From the NCBI GenBank assembly GCA_014925825.1, contig JACGCK010000008.1:682001-746000 (forward strand): 64,000 nucleotides of DNA, in the 5' to 3' direction. The stretch is from Pholiota molesta. Its lineage: Eukaryota; Basidiomycota; Agaricomycetes; Agaricales; Strophariaceae. The position numbers were made by a program, and so were the translations under genes. Shown piece by piece: positions 10,818 to 24,700 of this stretch (positions within the stretch are counted from its first letter, which is position 1; each line of letters opens with the position of its first letter). Below the pieces are notes generated by a model, which did no database searches, was not told where the DNA came from, and saw only the letters and a program-made list of their open reading frames with translations.

Positions 10818-11589
10818 ATGGCCAGCATTCAACCCACCCCATCCAATTCCGAACCCACCGGTTCACTGCCCACTACTGAGTCCACCACACCAGCCCCGGC
10901 AAGTGGTACCACTGCCTATCCTGAGCAGCACCATGCCGGGCATGTGGGATACGGACCAAACTACCATTCGGGTCCTGTAAGTACTTCACTCCTCCATTAT
11001 TATGTTTCATTTCCAACAGATCACATAATTGTTTTAGTCACTGGAAGATAAAATGGAAGGCTTGAAAGAAGAGATCAAGGGAAAGCTGACGCACAATCCC
11101 GACCGGGTCCAACACGGACGCGAAATTTACACTGGGGAACAGAAGCGCAAGGAACTTACAGGCGAGGTTGGTCTATGGTTTATTTGAATTTATGATGATA
11201 CATGTTGTTAACGATGTCGTTTGTGGTACTCACAGGACGAGGCTAATCCGTTTGCGACCGCAAAAGACGACAAAAGCGAAGACGCTAACAAAGGCAAAGA
11301 CAAGGGAAAACATGGGAACGAGAACGAGAAGGAAGGAGAGAGCGTACAGCTCCCCTCTGGCTCTATAGCAGATTCGAGTCCTCCATCGGAAAACCCCACC
11401 CGAAACTCCACCCAATCTCACAACGTCAACGCCAAAGCTACCCCAGCAGGGATGGCAGTAGATCAGGGCCATGGGCCAGGTGCCAAGCAGCAAGCAGCGA
11501 CAGTGGCTCCTGGAGGCACACATGAAGCAAACATCCAGAAAGACGGCGGGGCAGTAGACAATGTCAAGCAAATCGATGCGCGGAACTGA
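10818..11589 (+). CDS. Small hydrophilic protein, function unknown
   Basis: Three exons join cleanly in frame: 10818-10976, 11038-11166 and 11236-11589, with GTAAGT..TAG and GTTGGT..CAG introns, giving 213 residues. The N-terminus is rich in Thr, Pro and Ser. The middle has MEGLKEEIKGKL followed by QHGREIYTGEQKRKELTGE. The C-terminal half is dominated by Lys, Glu, Asp and Asn and looks disordered. There is no signal peptide or membrane segment. The GLKEEIKGK phrase recalls CsbD-like or LEA-like stress proteins, but similarity is short and I do not assign a function. The clean frame and splice sites make it a likely real gene. Confidence 0.7.
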
Positions 11590-11741
11590 GGCATGAGCCG
11601 AGCTGCCAGTGAGAGAGTTGTACCATGATACCCTAGTAATTGATTCTAGATATGATGTAACCTACATGATATGGACTTGAATACGTGTATCGATATGTTT
11701 GAACTTTGGATGGTGCTCGACCTATCGAATGACCTAAGTGA

Positions 11742-13682
11742 TCACCAGGTAAAGCTCAAAGTAATCGTTGCCACAACCAGCAAAATAACTTCCATGATGG
11801 GAAGCCTTGTTTGAGCAAATCCATGAGCACCTGCCAGTGCCGTGATGTTTCCTGCGAGACTCTGCTTCCTATACACATTGAGCGAATTTATGCTCCATGT
11901 CGCGTTCTGTTGTATGAGCAGTGGTCAGGCATCTAGGGGACCAAAAGCTGAGAGTGTTCGGCTTACCACGAAGTTCGTTGGATCCATGAGTCTGTCGGCA
12001 CAGGTGCCCGGACATCCAGAGGTCGCGTACGAGTTTCCTGCCCAGTCACCTGTCCGTACAAGTCAGTGGCTAAACAGCACAAGTTAGCGAGAAAATAGAA
12101 AAAAAGACAAACCGCAGAAAGTAATATCTGTATGACATCAAATATTTATTAGATGAACGAACGTGTAATTGAGGTGAGAGCGACGAACCGAATACAATTG
12201 TGTGGTTGACGAAATAATTTTCGATATTACAGGTGTCGTTTTTGAGCATAGCAGATGGAGGACCCCATAAGGAAGGATTAGGATTGCCCTGCGTCACATC
12301 TGTTGGAATGGCCGCTCGAAAGAAAGACCCTTAAACAGTGTATTAGAAGACTGGGATATACGGATCCGAGTTAAAGGGCTCACAAACAGAAATGTCATTC
12401 TCGTCCCACTTCATCGCGAGAATTCCACCGCCCTGTGCTTCGAAAAACGGTCCGTATGAGGCTTGACTCCATTCGATCACAGCGCAGCCGCTGTTATCGT
12501 TGGCATTCGCGTCGCAGTTCGTATTATTGGTCCCACCGCTTTGCTAAATATCATTGTTGAATTCATCCTGATAAGCTTCAACGACATGTCCGAGAATACT
12601 TACGACAACTTGTCCAGTGTACGCTGCGTTTGGATCAAGTTGGCAACCTGATAGTGGAAGGCAATAGGTGAGGCAATTAGAACTCTATAATAAAATATGC
12701 CAGGGCCTTACCTGGGTTGGTATGCCATGTAACTTGGTTGTGTTCATTATCATGTACACCTTCGAGGATATCGATCTCTCCATTCTATTTGCAAACACAG
12801 TTAGAGCCATAGAAATCAATCAAGTATGGAAAGAATTATTCCGCACTGCAGGCCACGTCAGTCCTGTAGTCCAGAACGCAGGCCAAATCGCTAGTCGATG
12901 TCAATATGAGCATATTTCGCATGTAACAAAGCATGATTTATTTCCTCTTACCGCATCCCCAGGGAGCCTTGTTGAGATCGAGAATAAAAAGTCCACCATT
13001 ATAAGTGGAGTTGCTGCTAATGCGTACACTAGGAGCAAGCAGCGATCAGATGTTGGGTGTCCAAGAAGAACTATGTTATATCAAGCTACCTCGACCGATT
13101 CACGTTTGGAGGTAGGACCGTGGTGTCGTCGGCTTTCATGATGACTATGCCATCGTCCTGCACGTATGCATACTTATTTTGAAATGCGGTGGTTTGATTC
13201 ACATAGCTTCGTTGGACATAGCAATTGAGCCAAAGCCAATGAACACAATGATGGAGACTCACGTTACAGTGCCACTGAACGTTGTTCAACCCGAATAATT
13301 ATAAATGAGCTATAATTATTCCCAGCAGTCATTCCGGCACTCACTGTGTATAGTCTGGTAGATCGAAAAAGGACCATCGACTAATGTCGAACATGAACAT
13401 GGGAGTCAATGATACGAGATGCAGATTGAGTGCTCACTCGAAGAAAGTTTTCCCAGCGTATGTATCCTGTAGTAGCCACAGAAAGGCTGAACCATTTGGG
13501 TTGAAGTTTATACCACTAGAACTGAAGTCATTGGAAGCAGTGCGCTTCGAAGGCCAAAATGTTCGAGGAAGATTGAATGCGGATGCCAACGTATCACGTA
13601 TACGCAAATCGGGCAAAGCTGAAGCTGGAATGATATTTATGGATAGAACAAGGAGACAGAACGGAAGAGTGTCGTAGATCAT
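11742..13682 (-). CDS. GH16 endo-1,3(4)-beta-glucanase, secreted, possibly GPI-anchored
   Basis: Start ATG 13682-13680 gives a signal peptide (LPFCLLVLSINIIPASA). About a dozen short exons then give a GH16 enzyme: FLWLLQDTYAGKTFFDRW, DLPDYTHGTV, YVNQTTAFQNKYAYVQDDG, RISSNSTYNGGLFILDL, NKAPWGCGAIWPAFW, then the catalytic EIDILEGVHDNEHNQ (E-x-D-x-x-E). Next come WHTNPGCQLDPNAAYTG, NSGCAVIEWSQASYGPFFEA, MKWDENDISVWSFFRAAIP and GDWAGNSYATSGCPGTCADR. The enzyme cuts beta-1,3/1,4-glucans of the cell wall. The C-terminus ends in a hydrophobic segment (MEVILLVVATITLSFTW) typical of GPI signals. One exon is only 12 nt (13263-13274) and another 36 nt (13345-13380); both keep phase. Exon limits were checked codon by codon over most of the gene. 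Confidence 0.87.
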
Positions 13683-14173
13683 GAAACCGTGCTTGAGTTT
13701 AGGTTCAATTGATGATTTCTGAAATGAAGCTGTATGCTCTCTAGATGAAGAAGATCCCAAGGATAGAAATTGACGTAGATTTGTGATTGGGAGAGGAGTG
13801 GGTCGTGGTGTCGTTAAATGTCGTTAGAAGCTTGTCCACATGGAAAGTGCGAGGCAATGTTGTTGAAACTTTGAAAAGCAGCGAGGCAACTCAAGCCTCA
13901 AGGCATGGTTGACCGAGAATAACTCCATCAGGAGCGTTAATATTGGAATTTCCCACCATTGTTGTTGAACGTTGACCCTTCATTAGAGTCATCGTTTTGT
14001 CTAAAAATCTGAACTATCTACAAGCTAATTGTAGAATTCGGACATGAACAGTGACTAGTGACCATTGATCTCGTAATTGAAAGGAAAGAACTATAATAAC
14101 AATACCCGTATGTACAACGTACTGACAAGTGACTAGTAACTGCTACAAAATCTGATGAAAATGTTCAATTGAA
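13683..14173. other. Intergenic, promoter side of the GH16 gene
   Basis: About 490 bases without coding signal between two minus-strand genes. It holds the GH16 promoter and the 3' flank of the nucleoporin gene. A stretch 'gacaagtgactagtaact' at about 14122 partly repeats one at about 14050. Confidence 0.4.
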
Positions 14174-17100
14174 TCATTTCTTCACAAAAGAAGCAAATGA
14201 AAAGGCCGGCGCTGGCGGAGGTGCAGAAAAAGTTGGTAGTGGCCCCCATTCAAATCCAGGGGGTGCAGGGACTGCTGCTGCTACCGGTACTGGATTCCGT
14301 TTGAATGGTTGGTGCTTTTTCGCTTTCGCTGCTCCGCGATGCCCTGAAGGAGATGGGAGCCATTGGGATCGAAGTTGTCTGGCGGAATATCCCAGTCGGC
14401 GAATGCTTCCCCAGCAGTTGAAGTCTCGCCGAACAAAGACGGTCCTGAACTCGGCGTCTTCTTTGGGGTAGCAAAATCCACAGGCGCACTAGGCGCAGTG
14501 CTGACTTTGGTGTTCAGCAGAGGTTCCGAACGCACTGACAAAAGTGCTTTCTTCAACCGCGAAGCAGCTCGTTCGGCATTCAAAGCGGCGGCAGTTATAG
14601 CAGCGACATTTTGAGTAATGTCGGAGGGTTGACGATTGCCAACGTCAGGAAGGCGGGCGTCTCTAGTGAGAGTGGCCACTGTTGCCTCTTTCATGTTAAG
14701 TTTGGAGACACGAGCTGCCAGCCGAGCGACTTCATCACTTTGTTGGTCAATAGCTATCTCGATGTTCCGATAAGTACGATTGATGGTGTCCAACGAGGGC
14801 GCCCTGTTGTATTTCTTGTGAGCACCGTGCAAAACCAAATTATTTTCACGAACTTACCTGAAACTTGGCTTGTAGGATGTGGACCGCGCCAATTTCTTTT
14901 TATCTTCCTCTAAATGGGTTTCAAGCTTTTGAATGCGATCGCGGATAGTCTAATACGACTCGTCAGTCAAGCAAAAGCGTATCGAATCTAGTTGACATAC
15001 CCTGATACTTTTACGCAGCTGCGCCTGCGTTTCGCTATATTCGGGTCCCAATGTTCGTGACCTCAACATTTTTGCGAATTCCTTGTCATCCTTGGCCTTG
15101 TTAAATCTCGCAATTTCTTCTCGTCTTGTTCCAGCTAAAAGAGATGGGGTTTGTTTCTGATACATAGATGTGTAACTATCGTACTCACCTTTCAACATAT
15201 TGCTTTGGATCTCGCGCAATGTCTGCTGGTCTTTCTCCTTGTTTGATTCAAAGATATCAAGGTCGGCCTCATATTGTGTCAAGACACGCTTGAATTGTTC
15301 CAAGTCGTTGAGAGTCCACTTTGTTCTATCGCCTAGATCAGCTTTCAGGCGTGAACCACCTAGCTGGCTCTTTATTTCATCCTTAGTCTTATACGCAGCC
15401 TGGAGGAGATGTTGCGTCTGCGAGGAAGAAAACGGTATTAGCAAGGGAAATAAACACCATGATCTATGATTTATTTACCTGGAGGAAGTCAGACTGCATG
15501 GAAATGACCAAACGCATGCACTCTTTTTGCATGCCTTCTTCAAGAGCGGCCTCGGGCCTTGGTGGCGATAGAGTTTGGGGAGTCAATGGCGCCTCCGTGA
15601 GCGGAGATGGTTTAGGTGGAGAAATTCCTGGAATAGCTCCGCCGAACATGGAGGGTGCCGGAGTCTTTGGCGCTTGTTTAGGAGTACCAAAAAGACTATT
15701 GGTTGCTGAGCAGGAGATGGAGAAGGAAATCCTCCAAATGTACCCTGTGCGGGCATTGGCGGTAATGTTGGTGATTTGATGCCAGAGGGCCCTGATGGCG
15801 TAGCGATAGCATTCTTGAGAGAAAATGGAGAACCGCCAAAAAGAGATGGCGATGGCGGACCGGTGGCAAGAGATGGCGCCGTTGCAGGCAAGCTAGGAGG
15901 AACAGTGGCTGGACGACCAAAGAGCGGCTGGGAAGGGGCGAGTGTTTTTTCAGGAACTTTCCCAAAAATACTAGGAGAAGACGCAGCAGCCGCTGCCAAG
16001 GCTCCTAAACCACCCAATGCTGGGACATCAGGTTTTGTGGAAGAGGGTGAAGACACCGGAGCAAGGGACGGGCTTTTGACAACGGCAGGTGGTGCAGGGT
16101 AGAGAAGGCGTGGTAGGAGTTGGCGATTTGTTGCCGCCCAGAACGGAGAGCAAGGGTGGGGTTTTTGGTCTCTTCATAGACGTTTCCTCCTTTTCGTCCT
16201 CCTCTAACTTAACCGGTAAGACTTCGACGGGTGGCGCTTTAGGTGATACTGGAATCGGAGCAACTATTTTCTTCTCCTCATCTTCATCGTCACTACGTGA
16301 GATTGCATTTGCCAACGGCGAGCTGCGTGCAGGCCTTGTACTGGGTCGCCCAAGGCCAATCCCAAACGACGGCGGCGTAGCATTTGATACAGGTGTTGTA
16401 GGAGGCTGAGTAATCGGCGAGATTGGCTCCTTGACCGGTGTACCTGGGGGTGTCGCGCTCCTTTCTCTCTCCTGTGGTTGCGGCTCGGCGGGCTGCTCTT
16501 CCTCCTCGTCAGGTGACAGCGTTATCTTGATTGAAGGTGTTTCTGGTTGTGGGGTTGCTGATGGAGACCTTGATAAGTCCTTAGAGGTAACTGGAGTTTC
16601 GGCAGATTCTTCGCCTTCCTCCTCCTCTTCCGGCAGCTCATTTTCTTCTTTATCCGACGACCCCTCCTCCCCAGATTCCTCTTCTTGGTACGAATCACTG
16701 AACGTTTCAGACAAGAAAGAATTAGTGTCATCTTCGTCGCCGCTATGTTCTGCATCCTCATCCGACTGAGGCTCCTCCACCTCGCCTTCTTCGTATTCTC
16801 CTTCCTCCTTTGACTCCTCTTCAGTAACTTCAACAAACGAACTGGAAGTAGATGAAACTGAAATGGATCCATAGGAAGGCTCTTCTGACACTGGTTTCTT
16901 TTTCTCGGTGACCTTGCCGTCCTCCTTCGAAATAGGAGCAAATGCAGAGAGAGGAGCAGTCGGACCTTTCTTGAGGGGTGTCTTCGGCGTAGCAAACAGA
17001 GAAATCCGTTCTGAAACGTCTTTCTCCTCTGACTTGGAAACCAAAGGAGGGGCAGGTGCCTTTTCTGGATCTGTCGTCTCTTCACCACCAGTCTTGAGCA

Positions 17101-20100
17101 GATCAGCGAACGACGTTTTATTTGGAACGTATGCGGAGAAACTGCTCGAGGCCCCACTGAATGCACTAAATGCACTGACAGTTGGACCTTTCGTCGGCGT
17201 TGTGGTAGGCGGTGTAACAGGTGTAAATGCGGACTTGACACCTCCCAGAGCAGATGTCGAACCAAACGTCGGAGCTGCCACAGCATTGGTAGGTGTCTTT
17301 GGAGAACTCCCAAAGCAAAGATTGAGGTCGTTGGCGGTGTGTCAGACGGTTTCTTGTAGAACGGAGAGTTGGCGTTAGGCCCTCCGAAGCTTCCAAACGC
17401 CCCAAACCCGCTCGCAGGTTTGAATGCAGAGGGTGTAGTTTGAAGATTGCTAAATGCATTGGGTGTGGACGAAGGCGTAAACGAAACAGCGGTTGGCTGA
17501 GCGGCGGGTGATTTGTGAGGCTCAGGCGATGATGGCGGAGAGGCATGTTCAGGGCTCCCTGGGCTACCTTCATCAATGTTTGCAAATGGTGAAGGTCTAG
17601 AAGGGGTCGCAAAAGCTGATGGACTGGCCGCCGATGAACTGGTACCCGCGAAAGCATTTTTGGTTGTTCCGAATACCGAAGTCCGTGAGGTAGCGTCTGC
17701 TGCAGGGGTTGAAGGTGCGGCAAATGGAGAAGAGGTTGTGGTAGTCGTAGTTGATCCACCGAAGGCGCTCGTGGTTTTTGTGCTCTCCTTTGTCGGTTCA
17801 GAAGATTCGAAAGCCGAAGGAGTGTTAGAGGCAAAGGCACTGAATGCACCCCCAGAACTAGTTGCATTCGAAGCAAATGCGCCAAATCCTCCCTCAGTAG
17901 TCGGTTTGGATTCTGAAGCAGCAGTCGACCCTAAAGCTGTACCAAAGGTACTAGGCGCCGCAGATGCAAAAGCACTGAAGCCTCCAGAACCCGGCGTTGT
18001 CGTTGATGTTGCGCTTCCAAAAGCTGTGGGTGTATTGGCAAAAGCGCTGAAACCGCCACTGGTCGTGGAAGTAGTAGATGGCGCTCCAAGACTAGGCTTT
18101 CCAATGCTGGCTGCCCGAAGCTGGCTGCCGAATGCTGGCTTGCCGAAAGCTGGGTTTGCAAATCCTGATTGGCCAAATCCAGAAGCAGCCGCAGGTTGGA
18201 AGGAGTACCGAACGCAGAAGTTGTCGATGTAGCTGGCTTGGGAGCTTCGAAGGTGGAATTTGGTTTGAAGCTGCCGAAGGCACCAAATCCAGTTGCTGGT
18301 TTGACGAGCGGTCCACTGCCAAAGCCAGATGATTGGTCGTTCGTGGTTGGTGTGGAAGTTGTAGTTGAGAAAGAGCCAAACATGCTATTACGCGCATTTG
18401 GATCAGAAGGCGTCGCACTACCCAACCCAAAGCCTCCGAGTGATGGGGTAGAATCTGACATGGATGCCTCTCGAGTCATGGTGGGTGATGAGGGTGGTTC
18501 ATTAGCGGGTTGGACATTGCTGCCGAAACTTGCCTGACCGAAAGCATTACTTGGGCTAGAACTCAAATTTCCGAATGCGCCCGATGTGGTGGATCCAAAA
18601 GGACTCGATCCACTACTTCCAAAGGCATTGTTAGTCCCGCCAAATGCACCAAAGCCCGCAGCAGGCTTCACACTGCCGAACGCTGATGTCGACGCTTCAT
18701 TTTGGTTTGACTGACTAAATGCAGATGAACCAAAACCTGAAGCTGCCCCAAATGCAGACGGTTGACCAAATGTGTTTGCCCAAACGCCGACGTGGCTTGG
18801 GGTGATTTTTGTCCAAATCCTGTCTGCCCAAAAGCGCTGGCCTGGCTTCCAAAGGCTGATGTAGATTGCTGGGAAAGCTGGACTGTCCAAAAGCACTTGT
18901 CGTTGTCGTGCTTCGTTGGGCAAAGCGTTCGGAGCAGCAGTCTCTTCAGCACTCATATCGGTATCTTTGCCTGCTTCTTGGACTTGGGTAGATACCTGTC
19001 CAGCAGAGGGTGGCAGACCAGATGCGTTGGGGTAATTATTCCGAGATATGGCTTTGAATGTTCAAGGTGCCAACCTTGTAGCGACCCATCGTTCAAATAT
19101 GCATACATAATAGGTGCCGCAGCAGTTGAATCAGTCAAATCGCTCTCCAAAGCCAGAGGATAGTGTCCTCCATGGAACTATCTAAAGGTAATGATAGCGG
19201 GTTCTCTTGCGATTGGCGATACCAAGTATTTCCAATATTGCCCAGCACCTCCAGATCGACTGAAGATGCATCACCGACGATAGTTAGAGACTTGTTTTCG
19301 TCGATAGATGCGGAATCAGCATCCCACTTTGGGAAACTGAGTACGTATGCATTTTGGAAATTGCGGTCGCTAATTGCGAAGGGATGATCAGGCGCAAAGT
19401 AGGTTGCGGTCGATGTTTTCGTGTCGAGAACAATGATGTGTTGTTTGGGAGATGAATCGCCTTGGGCGGCATAGCTTGTACGGAATGTATGGCCAGGACC
19501 GAGCCAATTCAGGGACGCCAGAATCCATCAGCCGTAGGCGGTATGTGTTTGTGTGGAGTGGTCTTATTTGTGAGAGAATAGGTCAAAATATCCCCAGTCT
19601 GCAGACCGATAGCAATGTGCTTTCCTTTCGGAGACCACGAAGCTGATATGAAGGTGAGTCATAGTATGGACGAGACTATGGCATGTAAACTTACCAGCAA
19701 TGGGTTGGGTCATAAGGTCTGTTGCCGTCCACCCTCCCTGCGGTTCCAACTGCGTGTCCAAAAGCTGAACTTTGCCATTGGAAACGACGGCGATGAGATC
19801 GCTTAGACCAGGCTCCGCTCCAGGATTTGGTACAATTTGCCGCACAGACGTCGTTTGAACATGAGCGCTGGTCAAAGGATGTACTTCGTTTGCGTCTTCG
19901 GTAAACAGTTGAGAGGTATCGAATAGAAGTAGAGAGCCTTTTCTTGTGCCACGATTAGTCGCGACTCTTGGGCTGCAAATCTAACAATGTTGGCGCGATA
20001 TGGGGTAGACACTGTTCGTTTAGCGGCGAAGAGTTCACCTGGCGAGTCTTTCGCAGACGAGAAAGATGACCGGAGATCCTCGAGGGTGGAGAATAAGAGA

Positions 20101-20439
20101 TCTATTTCATCAATTCAGCTAAACAGTTCCAGGATAGTCGGTGAATGCATACCTGAACCGGAAGTCGAGTGTTTGACCGCAACAAACCAACCCTTTGAGT
20201 TCGCGACATCGAAAAGATTGTAGATGTCGAAGGACTAAGCGAGATAGGTTGCGAGAGGTAGATTCGCGCGTGTTTATTGAGTTGGCGGAAAGTGGGATAC
20301 TATGTGTTGCACTTAGTTGAAATCATTTGAAACAATGCTCGTTACGCACATTAAATCCTTCAGACGGGCATTCCTTGGCTGCTGGGTCGATTTTGACCTG
20401 CGACTGAACAGGTCTATTCAAAGGCGTGAGGTCGTTCAT
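14174..20439 (-). CDS. NUP159: FG-repeat nucleoporin Nup159/NUP214
   Basis: This is the cytoplasmic-face nucleoporin that anchors the DEAD-box helicase Dbp5 during mRNA export. From ATG 20439-20437 an N-terminal beta-propeller follows: YPTFRQLNKHARIYLSQP, NLFDVANSKGWFVAVKHS, GLSDLIAVVSNGKVQLLDT, SWSPKGKHIAIGLQTGDI, then two more blades. A long FG region (about 18950-17100) has many SAFG, GFG and SLFG units. An acidic region (about 16850-16500) and further SPSLFGG units come next. A coiled-coil C-terminus follows (about 15440-14600, for example TLNDLEQFKRVLTQYEADL and AALNAERAASRLKKAL). Several one-base breaks occur, for instance at the T5 run 14316-14320 and the GGG at 16097-16099. After the first repair the protein ends in FSFASFVKK with the stop at 14176-14174. 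An essential gene with many such breaks argues for sequence errors. Confidence 0.85.
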
Positions 20440-21787
20440 CGTGATGTCGTGTGATTCATACGAAGAGATAGAAAACAAGATGGAAGAGAGACAAGCGCCT
20501 GAAGAGAGCCACTTCGGACGCGCGAAAGAGTTGAAATGATGCACGACGCTGCACGGCGTCTTAACTCTTGATTCGATCACGTGATGAACTGTGATTGACT
20601 CGGCATGCCGATTGACTCGCGTCTTCGACTCAATTCCCCAACTACTTCATCTTGTACAAGCCAGGAGTCGCTCAGCGCTCAGTTCGACCTTTCTTTGGAC
20701 ATTCTTGAACTTCAGGGAAAAATTTGGACCGCAAAATTCATAGCGGCACAAAGAACGACCAATTAATAACAGTACAATGTGGCATCTCTTCGTGAAAGTT
20801 CGTCTACATAAAGTAATCGATACCATGTACTTTTATCAAGGATTCATGATCATAACCGTAAAGAAAGCGTAATCGTATGTATGCGTATGTAGGTAAATAT
20901 TTTGGATGCAAGTAAGCAATAGTAGTAGTACCGGTCCAAAATTTAAGTCCAAGAAAAAATAATAAAGATTGTCAATGGTAATAGTGCACAAGATAGAGAG
21001 AGTAGGATAGGGTTCATGCCTTGATTACAAGTAAAATATACATAGACGGGTCGCCAAATTATACCAAGGTGGGTCGATATCAGAGCACAATTAATGAATA
21101 ATCGCCTGTCTGAAGGGTATATGCTTGACGGCTGGTGATCGCGGGTTTGTCATTCGCCATAGACCAGAGACGCGGAATGTCGATATAATAGGAGGGGAAA
21201 TGTTCGTTGCATAAAGACTGCGAGAAAAGTCCAAATGAATGATTGCTGGTCGGAAAGAGGAGGAAAAATAATAGATGGCGGATATGAAACCCAAGGGCTG
21301 GCGTCAGGAATCAAGAGAGATCAAAACAAGAAATTTGTGAGACCAAGCTATCACCAACAATAACTTCAAAACCAGGCGATGTCCATGAACGAACTCGAAA
21401 ACCAGGCCAGTAAGACACAGCGCACAGAGAAAACAGAGATCCAAGAAGCCTTTCCATTCACGTCCGATTTGTGGTGATACTCTTCGCTGCTTCTTAAGAC
21501 TCTCTTCTCGCCTCGTTCCTTGTCTTTGACCCTGCCATTCAAATTGGAGGGCGATTTACGAGTTCACCCTTGTCGCCTAGTCCAGTACTCGAGTTCTCCT
21601 TGTTGTCGAGTGTCGAATCGCCGCCTTACGTCTTGAAGGCAAAGTCCGACTGCGCACCACACCATAAACGACCGTCCCGTTCGTTGTACTGCTTGAAGAC
21701 CCTTCCTGTATTGGCAACATGCCGTTTATGTGCCGAATATCTTGACCATTACTGCTAATTACGAGTTCTGGGAAAGAAAATAGAGGT
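20440..21787. other. Intergenic region upstream of Nup159
   Basis: About 1.3 kb without a supported gene. It contains the Nup159 promoter and probably the 3' flank of the RhoGAP gene. The middle part (about 20850-21100) is AT-rich with no repeat or RNA gene that I recognise. Confidence 0.4.
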
Positions 21788-24700
21788 TCAGTCAAAAAAA
21801 TTAAACATGAACTTGGGCAGACATAAATGCGTATGGATGCCCTGATGAACATGAGTCTTGAGGCCTCTATGAACACCTTTCCAAATGCCGGTTGACCGGG
21901 AAAAAAGAGAGCTAAAACTCACCGCTCCGCTCCATCGTAGTCCTCCTGCGCATCGCCTTAATCCGCTCCTATCCTCTTTCTCTTTCGTCTTCATCCGCTC
22001 CTTATCCCTATCTTCTTTCCTCCAAGCGCCAGAAACCACCACCAACGCCATTTCCGGCTGCCCCCGCGGAAGGATAGCCCATCGGCACGAGTCTCCAGGC
22101 GTCCCCATCCACGTGCGATTCCTCCTCCTCCGAGGGTACAACATGACATCGTCGACGTCCGACGCGCCTGAGCCGAGCGGCGCCGCCCACCCCTGGCTGA
22201 GCCCATATGGAAAGGGAGACTCGGTCGGAAAGCGTGGCAGCGGGGCGAGACCGGCCGCGTATAGCTCTGCTGCTGTTGGGATGGATATGACGACTGGGAC
22301 TGCGAGGGATGAGGCGACATCTGCCCAGGCGAGGCCGCGCGCGCAGGTGAGGTAATGAGCGCTGTGGACTGAGGGTCCGTGTGCGCGAATCGTGAGTGGA
22401 TCGGCGTCGGCCCATGGGCATTTACGTGTTGCCCTGCATGTATCGGCGGCGCCGCAGGTTCAGGATATGCGATTCTCCGTGTCGAGGTAGGGTTGGTGTA
22501 GTGTGATTGCGGTGGTTGCTGCTGATACTGTGTTGGTGCCCAAAATCATGGCCATGCCTTTGATCGCTCTCATGACCGTTGATGACCTCCATGCTGGTGA
22601 TGGTGGCATAGACGACATTGGCGTTGCAAATTCACTTCCACCTTCTCCTGAGTGATCAGAGACTAGCAGATGGACTCCAGGATTTTCATGTGGATGTCGC
22701 CGTTGATTTTCTTGCAGTTTTGAATTGGCAGCAGCGGAGGCATGGTGATTGGGAGTGACCAGCTCCACTTGAAGCGACGTACGTCGTATATGTTGTGGCT
22801 TCGGCGTGGGCGATATTGGTGGCGGCTGTGGGTATGGATATGAATTATTTCTGGAGCTTTTGGCGGAACAGGCGAGCTCGGGCTAGCGCGCCCAGGGCCT
22901 GATCCAGGTCCTGCCCCGATCCTGACCCACGGTTCTGCGTTTGCCATGCGCCTACATCCGGACTCCACTTATCACCCTTGGCGGTAGTAGTCCGCGGCGT
23001 ACTGGGCCCAGCATCCGCGTTCGCCAGCCACGCGCTATCCATCGCCCCCTGCTTCGTCGGCGTCGACGTGCCCTCCGCCATTTTCCGGCCCCCCTCCCGG
23101 CGCACCCGCTCCTCTCGACGGCCCTGCACCCGATCCACCTGCACCGCCACTCGCGGAACCTCCCTGCCCAGCACCAACATCGTCGTCATCGCCTGGGAAT
23201 CCGCCCGCAGGCGGTGGAGGCACGATATCGAGCATAAACCAGTCCTGGTGCGCAATCAGGAATTCCAGCACTTTTTGGCTTAATGCGTGCGCATGCGGAC
23301 TCATTTCGTGTTTGGGATGCGAAATTATTCCCGGCCGAAATATCACCGCCAAGTCTATAACAATGAAAAACAGAAGTAGCAGGCTTTGAAAAGGGACTTA
23401 CTTGTGGCCGTCATCAGGTTCTTGTCCGATTTTCGTGCGAAGACCGAAAGGAGATCAAGAACATAGAGTAAAAGGTATTGATTTGCTCGCGGCATACCGC
23501 GGATTAGGGCCTTGTACGTTGCAATCACTTCTTCTTGGTTGAAGGGTTGTTTGTCTAGTCCACAATAAGCATTGGCAAATAATAATAGGGTATCAACGGA
23601 CCTAGTGTGTCACGGAACTGAATAGCAATAAATACAAAAACATGAAGATAAAAAAAAGAAAACTCACAAGATGGTACATATCATATGGTATTACCGGTTC
23701 CTACGGAATAAAAAAAATAGGTCAGTTGCGGCTAAACGATGATCATTTTGGCAGGGTCCGACAAGCGCTGACGTACACCAGTGTAAACGTACATTGTACA
23801 CCAGTGATCGCCATGGCCGTAATCCATTGAACCCATCCGCAGCATTCTCGCGCAGGAGAAACAAGACTCACTGGCATCTGGGTCAGGTATCTTCGAAAGA
23901 CGCTTGCGACGTCATGAGTGGTATACGTTTCGTTTTTCCAGTCGAGAGATTTGCCGTACTGTCGGGAAATAGTTAGTGATACACGATGCAGCCATCCGAG
24001 CAATAAGCCAACAGAGAAACAAATGTGAGCAAAAGTGATGAGAAGGATCGGAAGCGGAGCGGACATGAGAGACCGTTATTACTCCAAGTGACAACAGAAC
24101 CTGGACTCACGCGAGGAGGGGCTTCGAATGCTGCCTGGAGGTCGCGCATGCGCTTGTTCGAGCCATTGACACGGAACGTACCCGGCACTTCAGTGGCTAG
24201 CATCGAAGATGGGAGCACCAAGACGTGGAAGGCATAGTGGAACCAATGTACCATTCTCTTTTAGATATAGCCCACTTCATTATCGAGAGGCGCAAAACAT
24301 GTCAGATAGAGAATTGGAACATAGGTTTGGAACGCACCATTTCGCGACGACAACAGGTATATAGCCCCAGACGTAGAGATCGCCATTGGCGTCTGCAGTT
24401 GATATTTGCACGCTCGCATAGCGCAGACTCTCCTTCAGTGGCTTTCCAAAGACGGGGTGGTCTGCGGTGTCGAGGGCTGTATAATGTGCTGTGATTCCCG
24501 GACGCCGAGTGCAGTGCACAGATGACAGACCTCTATATGGCGCGACGTCGAAAGCTTCCTTCTTCGTCTTCTGGACGAAATTGAAATGATGCCACCAAGC
24601 CTTGAGGTTGGCCTTGGTGGGCGGGGAATGGGCAATACCGGAGCGGGGTGAGGCTGCGATCCTTGAGAAACCATGGTGGGGGACGCAGGCAGAGATGCGC

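Noticed and set aside
17576..18232. Plus-strand open frame of 218 residues rich in Ala, Val and Pro
   Set aside because: It is the antisense shadow of the FG-repeat region of Nup159, whose GGFSAF-type repeats create it.
21885..23283. Plus-strand open frames over the RhoGAP gene
   Set aside because: They are antisense to the disordered RhoGAP C-terminus and carry no domain, while the minus strand carries a clear RhoGAP.
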